Source of the DNA: Verrucomicrobiia bacterium | Lineage (GTDB): Bacteria > Verrucomicrobiota > Verrucomicrobiia > Verrucomicrobiales > DEV007 | Length of the DNA stretch: 38,371 nucleotides | Direction: 5' to 3' | Assembly (NCBI GenBank): GCA_020439945.1 | Contig: JAGRPB010000033.1 | Location: 1 to 38,371, forward strand | In this document: positions 24,068 through 33,014 of the stretch, one piece after another | How positions within the stretch are numbered: position 1 is the first letter of the stretch | Layout: the number at the start of each line of letters is the position of its first letter | Notes under the pieces: model-generated | What the model was told of the DNA's origin: nothing | Seen by the model: only the letters and a program-made list of their open reading frames with translations | The model's database searches: none | Made by a program: the position numbers and the translations under genes

Positions 24068-25528
24068 TCACTCGGGGATGAAACGCCAGCCCGGTTTCAG
24101 CTTGGCTTTGTAGAGAAACAGATGGTGCAGGATCCGCTTGATCCAGTGCCCCGCCAGCCCGACCTCGCCGAAGGTCAGCTTGATGTCGCGGCCGTATTGC
24201 GGGTATTTCTCGAAATCGGGAACGACCGGATAGACGGTCATCGCGGCGGCGCTGCCCTTGAGGAAACCCGTTCCCACGGAGGCGACGCAGGCCGCGCCCA
24301 TTTCCGCCATCGACGCGGTGTGGGTCGGCGAGTCAGCGCCGTGAATCATGTCCCGGATACTCTGCGCCACCGCCTTGCCCATCATCGCTGCCGGCATCCC
24401 GGTGCGTGGCGCGGTGGGATTGATCGGCGTGCCATTCACACTTTTCATCGGCTTGGAAATCAGGTGCGGTGGCGCGAAGGCGATGCCGACGGCGAACAGA
24501 TTCGGGTAGAGCGGTGACTGGTAGGTTCGCGGCCAATCGGCGGCCCGCCACTGCTCGTAGGGTCGCTCGGTGTAATCGGCGTCCACTTTCATGAAACCGT
24601 TCGGCGCGAAAATCTCGGCGGTGATGTCCGTCTCGTCGCGATCGTAAGCTTTCAGTCCCACGCCGCCGAAGGGCGGAATCAGCATGGAGAAGTCGAAATC
24701 GACCGCGCCCACGGTGCCGTCGAGTTGCTCGTAGTGAATGCGCCCCGGCTCGATCCGTGTCACGTGCGCCCGGGTGATCCACTCGATCCCCCGCTCGGCC
24801 ATGATCGATTCGGTGAACACCTTGCCGTTGGTGATATAGCCGCCGCGCTTGATGTGCATGCCGCCCATGCCGAAGTCGCCCAACTCGAACTCGTTGGACA
24901 GCCAGACAAAGCGCGCCATGTCACGCACGCCGGCCTCGCGAACCGCCTGCTCGACATTGAAAATGTATTCAAACGCCGCGCCCTGGCAGGTGCACATGCC
25001 GTGTCCCGTGCCGATGACGAAGGTCTGCTTTTCGCCAGCTTTCATCCGGGCGATGGACTCGTCCAGTTTCTCCGCCGCGTGCTGGGCATGAAGGTGCGTG
25101 CAGATAGAAACCGTGTTTCCGTCCTTTTCCGGATCGAGCCCTTCGGTGGCGCCGAAATTGAGCTTCGGCCCCGTGGCGTTGATCAGGTAATCGTAGGCGA
25201 TCTCCTCCGAGCTTCCGTCTTTTCCCTGACCGGTGTATTCGATCGTCACGAACGGACGGTCGTTTTCCCCGGCTCCTTCCGGGTGAATGGCGACGCCTTT
25301 GGCCTGGCGAAAATCCACGCCGATTCTCCGGTAAACCGGTTCCAGCTCAAAGATCACGTCTTTCATCGGCATCGAACCGGCTCCGACCCAGACGTTCGAG
25401 GGAATCCAGTTCCAGACCTGATTGGGCGACACGACGACGACCTCGTGAGAATCGTCGAGCCAATCGCGGAGAAAAGAGGCGGCGGTGTGTCCTGAGACGC
25501 CCGCTCCGAGAATAACGACGCGTGACAT
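24068..25528 (-). CDS. Sulfide:quinone oxidoreductase-like FAD flavoprotein
   Basis: A 486-residue pyridine-nucleotide-disulfide-type flavoprotein. The FAD-binding GAGVSGHTAA lies at residues 8-17. A second FAD motif region, YLINATGPKLNF, is at about 114-125, and NLFAVGIAFAPP in the C-terminal half matches the typical FAD GD/AVG segment. Cysteines at about 143, 179, 181 and 414 are candidates for the redox site used by sulfide:quinone oxidoreductases (known members use three), though the spacing was not aligned. The family oxidises sulfide and passes electrons to quinone at the membrane face; the C-terminal KRILHHLFLYKAKLKPGWRF is a suitable amphipathic membrane contact. GAAAGG precedes the ATG by 8 bases. 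A sulfide role is likely but not certain; NADH dehydrogenase-like relatives are alternatives. Confidence 0.85.
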   Translation of the reverse strand: MSRVVILGAGVSGHTAASFLRDWLDDSHEVVVVSPNQVWNWIPSNVWVGAGSMPMKDVIFELEPVYRRIGVDFRQAKGVAIHPEGAGENDRPFVTIEYTGQGKDGSSEEIAYDYLINATGPKLNFGATEGLDPEKDGNTVSICTHLHAQHAAEKLDESIARMKAGEKQTFVIGTGHGMCTCQGAAFEYIFNVEQAVREAGVRDMARFVWLSNEFELGDFGMGGMHIKRGGYITNGKVFTESIMAERGIEWITRAHVTRIEPGRIHYEQLDGTVGAVDFDFSMLIPPFGGVGLKAYDRDETDITAEIFAPNGFMKVDADYTERPYEQWRAADWPRTYQSPLYPNLFAVGIAFAPPHLISKPMKSVNGTPINPTAPRTGMPAAMMGKAVAQSIRDMIHGADSPTHTASMAEMGAACVASVGTGFLKGSAAAMTVYPVVPDFEKYPQYGRDIKLTFGEVGLAGHWIKRILHHLFLYKAKLKPGWRFIPE

Positions 25529-25577
25529 GATGGGGGCCTTTCGGTTGAGGTTTCCTAAATCTTCTCTCTACCTCCAC

Positions 25578-25607
25578 AATATAACCAGACAGCGATAAGG
25601 ATATAAA
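25578..25607 (-). promoter_or_regulatory. Candidate promoter of the SQR-like gene
   Basis: On the minus strand TTTATA (25607-25602), an 18-bp spacer and TATATT (25583-25578), 49 bp before ATG 25528, in an AT-rich stretch. Consensus match only. Confidence 0.45.
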
Positions 25608-25676
25608 GGAAAAACGCAAACTTTCTCTCTCAGGCACTCCCCGTTTTCCCTGGCACCCGTCGGCATCGTTTTCTTC

Positions 25677-25709
25677 CAACCCTGTTGAGTCGCGGACCTG
25701 ACAGGGTTG
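25677..25709. repeat. Palindromic ACCCTGTTGA-family element, copy 3
   Basis: CAACCCTGT (25677-25685) and ACAGGGTTG (25701-25709) are perfect inverted copies; the loop carries TGAGTCG and the shared spacer word GGACCTG. It lies between the divergent SQR-like gene and rimO. Confidence 0.8.
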
Positions 25710-25801
25710 AGTCCACCCGCGCGACTCCACTTGCTCAGCGCGGCGGATGACGCATCTTAACGGCCCATTTTCTATCGTTTTACCCCAGTCTCTCTCCCGC
25801 C

Positions 25802-27172
25802 ATGCCTGTTGACGGAAAAACCACGGTCGGCCTGATTTCACTCGGCTGCGCCAAGAACCTGATCGATTCCGAGATCATGATCGGCCACCTCCAGCAGGCG
25901 GGCATGATGATGACGCCGGAACCGGAGTTGGCCGACGTGCTCATCATCAATACCTGCTCGTTCATCGATCAGGCGAAGCAGGAAAGCGTGAACACGATTC
26001 TCGGCGCGGTGGACGATCGCGAAACGGCTCGTCCCAGGCAGAAGATCATCGTGGCGGGCTGTCTCTCGCAGCGTTTTTCCAAGGAACTGCCCGACCTGAT
26101 GCCGGAAGTCGACGCCTTCATCGGACTCGACCAGATCACCTCGGTGGCGCCGGTCATCCAGGGATTGGTGCAGCAGGACACCGATCCTCACGCGGAGAAT
26201 TTCGTCACCAAGGGGCCGCAATACATTCCCGACTACGACACGCCGCGTTTCCGCCTGACGCCACAGCACAGCGCCTACATCAAGATCGCGGAAGGCTGCA
26301 ATCACCCGTGCTCGTTCTGCATCATCCCGAAAATCCGCGGCCGCCATCGTTCGCGGACGCTGGAATCGGTGGTGAAAGAAGCCGAGCAGCTCGTGAAATC
26401 GGGCGTGAAGGAGCTGAACCTGATCTCGCAGGACACGACCTACTTCGGCATGGACAAGTGGGAGGAATCGCGGCCGAATCCCACCAGCCCGGTCGATTCC
26501 ACCAAGGGCGAATCGCTCGCCAGCCTGCTCCGGGCGTTGAACGAGATCGAGGGCGATTTCTGGATTCGCCTGCTCTACACGCACCCGGCCCACTGGAGCG
26601 ACGAACTGATCCAGACCATCGCCGAGTGTCCCAAGGTGGCGCGTTATGTGGACATTCCGCTGCAGCACATTTCCGATCACATGCTCAAGGAGATGCGCCG
26701 GGAAACCAGCGGTGACTATATCCGCGACCTGATTCGGCGGATGCGGGCGGGCATTCCCGATCTCGCGATCCGGACGACGTTCATCGTCGGTTTTCCCGGA
26801 GAAACGCAGGCCGATTTCGACGAGCTGCTCGGTTTCATCGAGGAGGCGAAATTCGAGCGCGCCAGCGTCTTCACCTACTCGCGCGAGGAAGGTACCCGTG
26901 CCGCGAAGATGGGTGGTCACGTGCATCACATGACGCGGAAGAAGCGCTGGAACGACGCCATGCGCCTGCTGCAGAGCCAGGCGGAGCTGAGAAATTCCGC
27001 GCAGGTCGGGCGAACCGTGCGTGTGCTCATCGACGAACCCGGCCAGGGTCGCGCGCAGGCGGATGCCCCCGAAGTCGACGGTACCGTCTTCGTGCCGCAG
27101 GACCTGCCCGTGGGTCAGTTCGCCGACGTCACGGTGACCAATTGGCGCGGCTACGATCTGGTGGCGGGTTGA
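25802..27172 (+). CDS. rimO: Ribosomal protein S12 methylthiotransferase RimO
   Basis: A 456-residue radical-SAM enzyme that adds a methylthio group to a conserved aspartate of ribosomal protein S12. The N-terminal UPF0004 domain has the three cysteines of the auxiliary iron-sulfur cluster in SLGCAKNLIDSE, INTCSF and AGCLSQR (about 16, 51 and 86). The radical-SAM CxxxCxxC is in EGCNHPCSFCIIPKIRGRHR (about 165-184), wording typical of RimO rather than MiaB. A TRAM domain (about 395-456) ends the protein. Length and domain order are normal. A palindromic repeat lies 93 bp upstream of the start. Confidence 0.96.
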   Translation: MPVDGKTTVGLISLGCAKNLIDSEIMIGHLQQAGMMMTPEPELADVLIINTCSFIDQAKQESVNTILGAVDDRETARPRQKIIVAGCLSQRFSKELPDLMPEVDAFIGLDQITSVAPVIQGLVQQDTDPHAENFVTKGPQYIPDYDTPRFRLTPQHSAYIKIAEGCNHPCSFCIIPKIRGRHRSRTLESVVKEAEQLVKSGVKELNLISQDTTYFGMDKWEESRPNPTSPVDSTKGESLASLLRALNEIEGDFWIRLLYTHPAHWSDELIQTIAECPKVARYVDIPLQHISDHMLKEMRRETSGDYIRDLIRRMRAGIPDLAIRTTFIVGFPGETQADFDELLGFIEEAKFERASVFTYSREEGTRAAKMGGHVHHMTRKKRWNDAMRLLQSQAELRNSAQVGRTVRVLIDEPGQGRAQADAPEVDGTVFVPQDLPVGQFADVTVTNWRGYDLVAG

Positions 27173-27190
27173 GGGGGCGGTTTCGTCGCA

Positions 27191-27213
27191 GCGCGGTCGG
27201 CGACCGCGCCTAC
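27191..27213 (-). repeat. Single GTAG-type REP hairpin
   Basis: Perfect stem GCGCGGTC/GACCGCGC with GGC loop and CTAC on its right end, so the GTAG head reads on the minus strand. It lies 18 bp after the rimO stop and could also act as its terminator stem. Confidence 0.85.
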
Positions 27214-27239
27214 AGGCATTGCGCGACCAAATCGTCACT

Positions 27240-27295
27240 CCTCGTCCTATTCCTCGTCCTATTCCTATTCCTCGTCTTCTTCCTATTCCTATTCC
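27240..27295 (+). repeat. Imperfect pyrimidine tandem repeat
   Basis: Units of CTCGTCCTATTC and CTATTC alternate over about 55 bp with no purines apart from the G and A of each unit. It sits between two REP copies. Confidence 0.75.
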
Positions 27296-27331
27296 CGGTA
27301 TTTCCCGCGAGTTCCTCAAATCTCCGCTCAA

Positions 27332-27432
27332 GCGCGGTCGGCGACCGCGCCTACAGACACAGCGGTTTCCGAACCCGCCCTAGCTCCTTTCTCGCCGTCG
27401 GGCCAAGCTGTAGACGCGGTCGCCGACCGCGC
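27332..27432. repeat. REPIN: inward-facing GTAG-type REP pair
   Basis: The left copy 27332-27354 is identical over 23 bp to 27191-27213; the right copy 27410-27432 is the inverse with one change (GTAGA for GTAGG). The heads (CTACAG and CTGTAG) face each other across about 55 bp, the same layout as at 10234-10306. Confidence 0.85.
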
Positions 27433-27555
27433 TCATGGTTCCCCTTGCCTCACTTCTCCAAGGGAAAAAGGCTTGCCTCTCTGGGCAGGAGCGAAAGATA
27501 CTGCGGACCGCTTCCGTAGACCATTGTTCCTCCGATTGCCCCCGCCTTCTCGCCC

Positions 27556-29397
27556 ATGAAACTTCTCCGTCTCGCCCATGGTTTCCGCCGCAGTTCGGCG
27601 TTTCGTTGGGCGGCGTCGATGGGAATCTTCCTCGCGGCGAACGCCGAAGCCCAGCAGGTCCTTCTCGAGCGCGCCTACGACAAGCAGGGTGAAACGAGGC
27701 TCGAGATCGAGTCGGTTTTCACACCGCGCCAATCGCGGGGTTTCATGCCGGTCCGCGTCACCATCCGCAACGCCACGGCGCAGAACCGGAAGTGGGATCT
27801 CGATTTTGACTTCCAATCGAGCTGGGGTCAGATGGGCTACAGTTCGCGCTTCACGGTCGCGGTGGATTCGGGTTCCGAGGTCATCCAGGAACTCCTCGTG
27901 CCGGTGCCGACCGGGCTCGATTCCGGCGCCGGTTACCGGCAGGTTTCCGTTCGCGCTGGTTCTGCGGGACTACCCTCCGCCCAGCGGACAGACTCGACCC
28001 AGATCTTCATCGATTGGCCAGCGATCGGGATCAGCCAGAAGCTGGCCGACCGGAACCTGAACCAGTTGAATTCGGCGATGACTTCCTCCTCGCACAGTCG
28101 CGGAGGTGTCGACGCCTTCGCCGGCACTTTCGACCCGGAAAAGCTTCCCGCCGATTGGCGCGGCTACACCGGTCTGGATGTGCTGATGATCGCCGACGAG
28201 GAATGGGAACGTCTTTCGCCCGGCGCCCGGATGGCCATCCTGGAATGGACGCGACTGGGCGGGCGGCTGGATTTCTACGTTCGTCAGGTGGATACCGGTG
28301 CCTGGCTGGCGAGCCACGAGTTGATTCCCGACGAGAACACTCAATCGGCACCCAACCGCGGACTGGGGAGTGTGCGAGCCTGGAACTGGGACGGCCAGAA
28401 TCTCAAGGCCAAGGAAATCGTAAGCCGCTACGCGGCGGTCTCGAACCTGGCCAAGGAACTGTCCGACTTTTACCGCCGGGGCTGGTCATTGCTGCAAATG
28501 TTCGACGGCACGGGTTTCAACACCGCGCTGGTGATCCTGCTGTTGATCGCCTTCGGCATCATCGTCGGCCCGATCAATCTCTTCGTCCTCGCGAAGCCCG
28601 GGCAACGTCACAAGCTCTTCATCACGACGCCGATCATCTCGCTCGTCGCGAGCCTGCTCATCCTGGCGATCATCCTACTCAGCGATGGCATCGGCGGATC
28701 GGGTCGACGCCTCGTGCTCGCGCTGCTCGAATCCGGCCCGCAGGAAAAGCGGCTCTACATCACGCAGAAACAGGTGTGCCGCACCGGCGTCCTGCTGGGA
28801 TCCGGGTTCCGAATCGACGACCCCGTTTTTCTCTCACCCATCATCCTGCCGCCATCGGCGTTGAACCGGATCGATCCCTCCAGCGCGGAGACGACCGACT
28901 ACCGGCTGGAGGGCGGCACCTATCGCGGCGACTGGTTCCAGAGCCGGAGCGAACAGGCGCAATTCCTGCAATCCGTTCGCGCCACCCGCTCACGCGTCGA
29001 GCAGCAGGCTCCCGCCACCGACACGGAGGCACCGCGTCTCTTTTCGAGTCTGGAGTTCGAGGTGGACGAGTTTTTCTACCGGGACGGCTGGGGATTCGTC
29101 TGGAAATACAGCGGCGCCGCTTCGCTCGCCGGTGGCGAAGCGATCCCGCTGCAGCCTTCGGACGAAAAGATCCTCGAGAAATGGTGGGAGGAAAAATGCC
29201 TCGATCTCAATGAACCGGTCCAGAAGCAGACGCGAAAACTGTGGCGCGAGAACGGCCGGTTCTTCGCGACTTCGAGTGATCGACGGGCCGGTTTTGTCGA
29301 GACTCTCGGATCGATTCGCTGGAAGGACGATCTCGCCATCATTTCGGGAAGCGTCGTCACCGCGTCGACCCCGTCCGCGCCGGAGGGGACCAAGTAA
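27556..29397 (+). CDS. Membrane protein with signal peptide and amidotransferase-like region, first gene of the vWA/ABC cluster
   Basis: 613 residues. An N-terminal signal (about 1-33, with a basic start and ending AANAEAQ) precedes a beta-rich domain (about 40-125; GFMPVRVTIRNATAQNRKWD looks Ig-like). Next, YTGLDVLMIADEEWERLSPG and AILEWTRLGGRLDFYVRQVD (about 205-245) resemble the amidotransferase-like fold seen in other proteins of these clusters. Two membrane helices at about 320-342 and 358-380 flank GPINLFVLAKPGQRHKLFIT, a segment I recognise from PVC proteins of this neighbourhood. A ~220-residue C-terminal domain is soluble. The ABC ATPase follows 15 bp later. It is probably an accessory membrane subunit of the exporter or vWA complex; no biochemical role is known to me. 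Confidence 0.75.
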   Translation: MKLLRLAHGFRRSSAFRWAASMGIFLAANAEAQQVLLERAYDKQGETRLEIESVFTPRQSRGFMPVRVTIRNATAQNRKWDLDFDFQSSWGQMGYSSRFTVAVDSGSEVIQELLVPVPTGLDSGAGYRQVSVRAGSAGLPSAQRTDSTQIFIDWPAIGISQKLADRNLNQLNSAMTSSSHSRGGVDAFAGTFDPEKLPADWRGYTGLDVLMIADEEWERLSPGARMAILEWTRLGGRLDFYVRQVDTGAWLASHELIPDENTQSAPNRGLGSVRAWNWDGQNLKAKEIVSRYAAVSNLAKELSDFYRRGWSLLQMFDGTGFNTALVILLLIAFGIIVGPINLFVLAKPGQRHKLFITTPIISLVASLLILAIILLSDGIGGSGRRLVLALLESGPQEKRLYITQKQVCRTGVLLGSGFRIDDPVFLSPIILPPSALNRIDPSSAETTDYRLEGGTYRGDWFQSRSEQAQFLQSVRATRSRVEQQAPATDTEAPRLFSSLEFEVDEFFYRDGWGFVWKYSGAASLAGGEAIPLQPSDEKILEKWWEEKCLDLNEPVQKQTRKLWRENGRFFATSSDRRAGFVETLGSIRWKDDLAIISGSVVTASTPSAPEGTK

Positions 29398-29412
29398 GGA
29401 ATTTCGAGGAAA

Positions 29413-30483
29413 ATGAGCGATTCACCGAACGCAGAACCCGATCCGGAAAAACCCGTGGAGGCCGACGCTCCCTCCACCGGGGCGGAATCGGCTCCGCCAG
29501 CCGAATCGCCGGAACCCGATCGCAGTGGCGGTCCGCCCGCGATTGAGGTGCAGAATCTTCACCGCTGCTTCGGCTCCCTGAAGGCCGTCGACGGCGTCTC
29601 TTTCGCCGTGGATCCTGGCCAGGTGGTCGGTTTCGTCGGTGCCAATGGCGCGGGAAAGACGACCACGATGCGGATCCTGGCGACCCTCGACTATCCCAAC
29701 CGCGGTATCGTGAAAGTCTGCGGGATCGACGTGGTGCAATACCCGGCGCTGGTTCGCGGCCGGATCGGATGGATGCCGGACAGTTTCGGCACCTACGACA
29801 ACATGACGGTGGTCGAGTACCTGGATTTCTTCGCCCGCGCCCTCGGCTTTCGCGGCGAGGAACGGGCCGACCGGGTTCGTGACGTGATGGATTTCACCGA
29901 TCTGACGCCCCTGGCGGACCGCCTGATCAACAAGCTCAGCAAGGGCATGGGCCAGCGGCTCTGTCTCGGGCGCGCGCTGATCCACGACCCCGACGTCCTC
30001 ATTCTCGACGAACCGGCGGCCGGGCTCGATCCCAAGGCGCGGGTCGAACTGAAAAACCTGATCCGCATTCTCGCCGACGACGGCAAGACCGTGTTCATCA
30101 GCTCCCACATTCTCTCCGAACTCGGGGAAATGTGCGATTCGCTGTTGTTCATCGACAGAGGCCGCATCATCCATCACGGCACCGCCGAGAGTCTCAAGCA
30201 CACCACCTCCGGCTCCATGCTGGTGGATGTGCAGACAGCCGGCGACCCGCAGAAAATCGCCGAGTGGGCCGAGATGTCGCCCCACGTCACTCTCAAGGAA
30301 ATCCGAAAACGCGGCGCCCGGATCGAGATCGATTCGCTGGAGCCCGATGTCATCGCCGGCGTCTTGCGACGCATGATCAACGAGGGCATTCCCGTCATCG
30401 AATTTCACCGCGAAGAACGCAAGCTGGAGGACGCGTTTATCGAGATTCTCGGTGAGATTGAAGGGAAGGTTTCGAGTGATTAG
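29413..30483 (+). CDS. ABC transporter ATP-binding protein
   Basis: 356 residues. A disordered Pro/Glu/Ala-rich N-terminus (about 1-45) is unusual; the nucleotide-binding domain follows. Walker A is GANGAGKTTT (about 75-84), the ABC signature LSKGMGQRLCLGRAL (about 175-189), Walker B VLILDEPAAGLDP (about 195-207), and the switch His is in FISSHILSE (about 227-235). The last ~100 residues form the regulatory C-terminal domain seen in ABC-2 (CcmA/NatA-type) exporter ATPases. It supplies energy to the permease encoded next. The final codons (SSD and stop) overlap the start of a short repeat element. Confidence 0.94.
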   Translation: MSDSPNAEPDPEKPVEADAPSTGAESAPPAESPEPDRSGGPPAIEVQNLHRCFGSLKAVDGVSFAVDPGQVVGFVGANGAGKTTTMRILATLDYPNRGIVKVCGIDVVQYPALVRGRIGWMPDSFGTYDNMTVVEYLDFFARALGFRGEERADRVRDVMDFTDLTPLADRLINKLSKGMGQRLCLGRALIHDPDVLILDEPAAGLDPKARVELKNLIRILADDGKTVFISSHILSELGEMCDSLLFIDRGRIIHHGTAESLKHTTSGSMLVDVQTAGDPQKIAEWAEMSPHVTLKEIRKRGARIEIDSLEPDVIAGVLRRMINEGIPVIEFHREERKLEDAFIEILGEIEGKVSSD

Positions 30484-30561
30484 TAATAGGTAATGAGTGA
30501 ATAGAGATGAGTAAGAAGCTTTTCCCTATCACCCCCAACTAATCACTAATCACTAATCACT
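30475..30561. repeat. Gap element: inverted leading copy plus three tandem copies, version 1
   Basis: AGTGATTAGT (30475-30484) is the exact reverse complement of ACTAATCACT (30538-30547), which is followed by two more AATCACT units ending at 30561. The left side also contains degenerate AGTGA/TAGTAA words. It spans the stop of the ATPase gene and ends 7 bp before the permease ATG. Compare 32944-33010. Confidence 0.8.
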
Positions 30562-30568
30562 AAAAGCC

Positions 30569-31996
30569 ATGCCCTCCTCCAACCTGCACCTGACCGACTT
30601 CTCGGACCGATTGAGTCCGATGTTGGTGAAGGAGTTGCGGCAGGGCATGCGGACGCACCTGTTCACCATCGCCTTCATCCTGCTGCAGGCGTTCATGGTG
30701 CTCTGCGTCCTGATCGGCGCTTCGGCTCCGGGCGATCCCCAGCCCGTCTCGGCTTTCTTCTGGTTTTTCGTGGTCGCCACGTTGCTCATCGTCATGCCGA
30801 TCCGTGGTTTCGGAGCCCTGACCTCCGAAATGCAGCTCAACACGATGGACCTGATCCAACTGACCCGACTCGGCGCCTGGCGGATGACGTTCGGAAAGTG
30901 GGCGGCGCTGGTGGCTCAATCGCTCCTGCTGGCGTGTGGCATCCTCCCCTACCTGGTGATGCGCTACTTCTTCGGTGGGGTCGATGTCATCACGGAAATG
31001 ATCATCCTGTTCTGGGTGCTGGTCGCTTCAATGATTTTCACCGCCATCACCGTGGGATTTTCCGCCTTCCGATCGGTGCTGCTCCGCGCCACCGTCTCTG
31101 TCGCCCTTTTCATCGGCGTGTTGTTCGGACTCCAATTGATCGATGAGCTGGCCGGAACGCTGATTCCGAGCGGTGGTGGATCCGCGCCGGCCGGGACTGT
31201 CGTCCGGGTCTTCGTCGGCGGGTTGCTCTGTTCGGCTTATGCGATCTGGTTCATGCTCGATCTCGGGGCCAGCCGGATCGCTCCCGAAGCCGACAATCAC
31301 GCCACCCGGAAGCGCCTCGGCGCCCTTGCCTTCGGCGTGACCTTTCTCCTGTTGCCGTTGGCGGGATTCAATCTCATCGCGTGCACCATCATCACCGGAA
31401 TCGTGTGGATGCTCGTCTCACTGGACGCGCTGACCGAGCGACCAACATTGCTTCCCAGCCTGATGCGTCCCTTCGCCGCCCGTTGGTATCTGCGGCCCTT
31501 TTTCATTTTCCTGGCTCCGGGCTGGCCGTCGGGCCTGTTCTTCTACCTGCTCTGCGCCGGGCTTTTTGGTGCCGCCCTTTGGTTCCATGGAGGAGGCGCC
31601 GGTCTCACGCTTCAGGAAACGCAGATCATGGTCAGCTGCGGAGCGCTGGTCGTTTTTCCACTCATTTTTATCCACCTCTTCTTCCGGAAAATCACGGAAC
31701 CGGCGTCGATCTTCGGTATCTATCTGCTCGTGCAGGTCTGTTTCGGGGTGATCGCGCTTTTCCTGATGGTCATCGCCGAAGCCACCCACATGGGCGACGT
31801 CGCCTTCCTCATCGTGCCGCTCCCCGCGACCACGCTCTTCGCCGCGATCTCCGGCAGTGGCCACGCTGAAAAAGCTCTGGTCCTCGCCGCGGCCGCCATC
31901 GGCCTCATCGCGATCATCATCACGATTTTCCGCGGCATGTCGTGGTATCGCGATGCCTACCGGATCATGAACGTGCTGCGTCGCTCTCACTCATGA
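30569..31996 (+). CDS. ABC-2-type transporter permease
   Basis: 475 residues, highly hydrophobic, with about twelve predicted membrane helices. The start is MPSSNLHLTDFSDRLSPMLVKELRQGMRTH, where the LVKELRQ-type amphipathic helix before the first membrane segment is typical of ABC-2 exporter permeases. A conserved-looking loop TMDLIQLTRLGAWRMTFGKW (about 91-110) follows helix 2 and probably contacts the ATPase. Its placement directly after the ATP-binding gene makes the pair one exporter. Substrate is unknown; the surrounding DUF58 and vWA genes suggest a link to envelope assembly or stress. Confidence 0.85.
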   Translation: MPSSNLHLTDFSDRLSPMLVKELRQGMRTHLFTIAFILLQAFMVLCVLIGASAPGDPQPVSAFFWFFVVATLLIVMPIRGFGALTSEMQLNTMDLIQLTRLGAWRMTFGKWAALVAQSLLLACGILPYLVMRYFFGGVDVITEMIILFWVLVASMIFTAITVGFSAFRSVLLRATVSVALFIGVLFGLQLIDELAGTLIPSGGGSAPAGTVVRVFVGGLLCSAYAIWFMLDLGASRIAPEADNHATRKRLGALAFGVTFLLLPLAGFNLIACTIITGIVWMLVSLDALTERPTLLPSLMRPFAARWYLRPFFIFLAPGWPSGLFFYLLCAGLFGAALWFHGGGAGLTLQETQIMVSCGALVVFPLIFIHLFFRKITEPASIFGIYLLVQVCFGVIALFLMVIAEATHMGDVAFLIVPLPATTLFAAISGSGHAEKALVLAAAAIGLIAIIITIFRGMSWYRDAYRIMNVLRRSHS

Positions 31997-32053
31997 ATCG
32001 GGCGCCGTTCTGTGCTTTCTTTACGCCCGCTTCCTTTTCTTTCCTAAAAGTCG

Positions 32054-32938
32054 ATGCTTGCCCCGCCCGAACTTGCCGCGATCGCTGCCCGGGCACAGGC
32101 CTGGGCGGATGTCTTCAAACTGCCGCTTCAGCATCGCACCTGGCGAGGCCAGACCGGTGATTTCCAGGGAAGCGGCGTCGGCAGTTCGCTCGATTTCCAG
32201 GACCACCGTTCCTACGTGCCCGGCGACGATCCGCGCCACATCAACTGGCAGGCCTACGCCCGGACCGGCAACTATTCGATGAAACTCTATCGTGAGGAAG
32301 TCCGGCCGGTCATCGACATCGTGTTCGACGCCTCCGACTCCATGAGTTTCGATCCCGCCAAGACCCGACGCACCGTCGAGCTGTTCTACTTTGTCGTTTT
32401 CGCCGCCCTGAAAAGCGGAGCCTCGGTCGCGACGCAACTCGTTCGGGGCGATTCCCACCGTCGCATCGGCGACGACCTGCTCCACAGCCACGCCTGGACC
32501 CGGCTCCTCGAAGACCTGCCCGCCACGGCGGCGGCCGCCTCGCCTGACCTCAGACCTGTCCCTCTCCGGGCACGATCGCTCCGCATCCTCGTCAGCGACC
32601 TGCTTTTCACCGAGTCTCCCGAGACCTCGCTCCGCGCCCTCACCCGGGGCGGAGGCCACGGCATCATCCTGGCTCCGTTCCTGAAAGCCGAAGCCGCGCC
32701 GGAGTGGGAGGGCAACTACGAGTTCATCGAAGCGGAATCCAAAGAAAAACATCCGCACCGCGTCGATCGCGCCCTGCTGGAACGCTACCTCGCCGCCTAT
32801 CGCCGGCATTTCGAACTCTGGAAAACCCTGTGCCGGAAATACGATGTCGTGCTTTCGCGCGTCCCCTGCGAACCCGATTTCCAGGCCGCCGTCCAACACG
32901 AAGCCATCACCAGCGGCGCGCTGGAAATCTGGACTTAA
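32054..32938 (+). CDS. DUF58 domain protein
   Basis: 294 residues, no membrane segment. The DUF58 hallmark SSLDFQDHRSYVPGDDPRHI, continuing NWQAYARTG, lies at about residues 43-71. It is followed by a vWA-like strand VRPVIDIVFDASDSMSFDP (about 81-99), with the DxSxS-like metal-site pattern here as DASDSMS. DUF58 proteins are regularly encoded beside MoxR ATPases and BatA/BatB vWA proteins and are thought to help assemble or chaperone membrane complexes. In this cluster no moxR gene lies between the permease and DUF58 genes, where it could be expected. The BatA-like gene follows after a 76-bp repeat-containing gap. Confidence 0.92.
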   Translation: MLAPPELAAIAARAQAWADVFKLPLQHRTWRGQTGDFQGSGVGSSLDFQDHRSYVPGDDPRHINWQAYARTGNYSMKLYREEVRPVIDIVFDASDSMSFDPAKTRRTVELFYFVVFAALKSGASVATQLVRGDSHRRIGDDLLHSHAWTRLLEDLPATAAAASPDLRPVPLRARSLRILVSDLLFTESPETSLRALTRGGGHGIILAPFLKAEAAPEWEGNYEFIEAESKEKHPHRVDRALLERYLAAYRRHFELWKTLCRKYDVVLSRVPCEPDFQAAVQHEAITSGALEIWT

Positions 32939-32943
32939 ATCAA

Positions 32944-33010
32944 AGTTTTCAGAACTCGCATAAAGCCATCGCTTCCACCTCTGAAAACTGAAAACTGAAC
33001 TCTGAAAACT
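32944..33010. repeat. Gap element: inverted leading copy plus tandem copies, version 2
   Basis: AGTTTTCAGA (32944-32953) is the exact reverse complement of TCTGAAAACT at 32980-32989 and again at 33001-33010, with a further GAAAACTGAA unit between. It fills the gap between the DUF58 stop and the BatA-like ATG at 33015. Confidence 0.8.
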
Positions 33011-33014
33011 TTCA

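Larger units (their letters stand above)
27173..27555. other. Intergenic region packed with REPs and a pyrimidine repeat
   Basis: No gene is supported in this 383-bp gap. It contains three copies of one GTAG-type REP (27191-27213, 27332-27354, 27410-27432) and an imperfect pyrimidine tandem run (27240-27295). The last ~110 bp before ATG 27556 must hold any promoter of the downstream cluster, but no boxes stand out. Confidence 0.7.

Noticed and set aside
25838..27331. Minus-strand frame opposite rimO
   Set aside because: RimO cysteine motifs and TRAM domain fix the plus strand.
27191..27432. REP copies as a CRISPR array
   Set aside because: Spacing is irregular, copies are inverted relative to each other and they are hairpins with GTAG heads.
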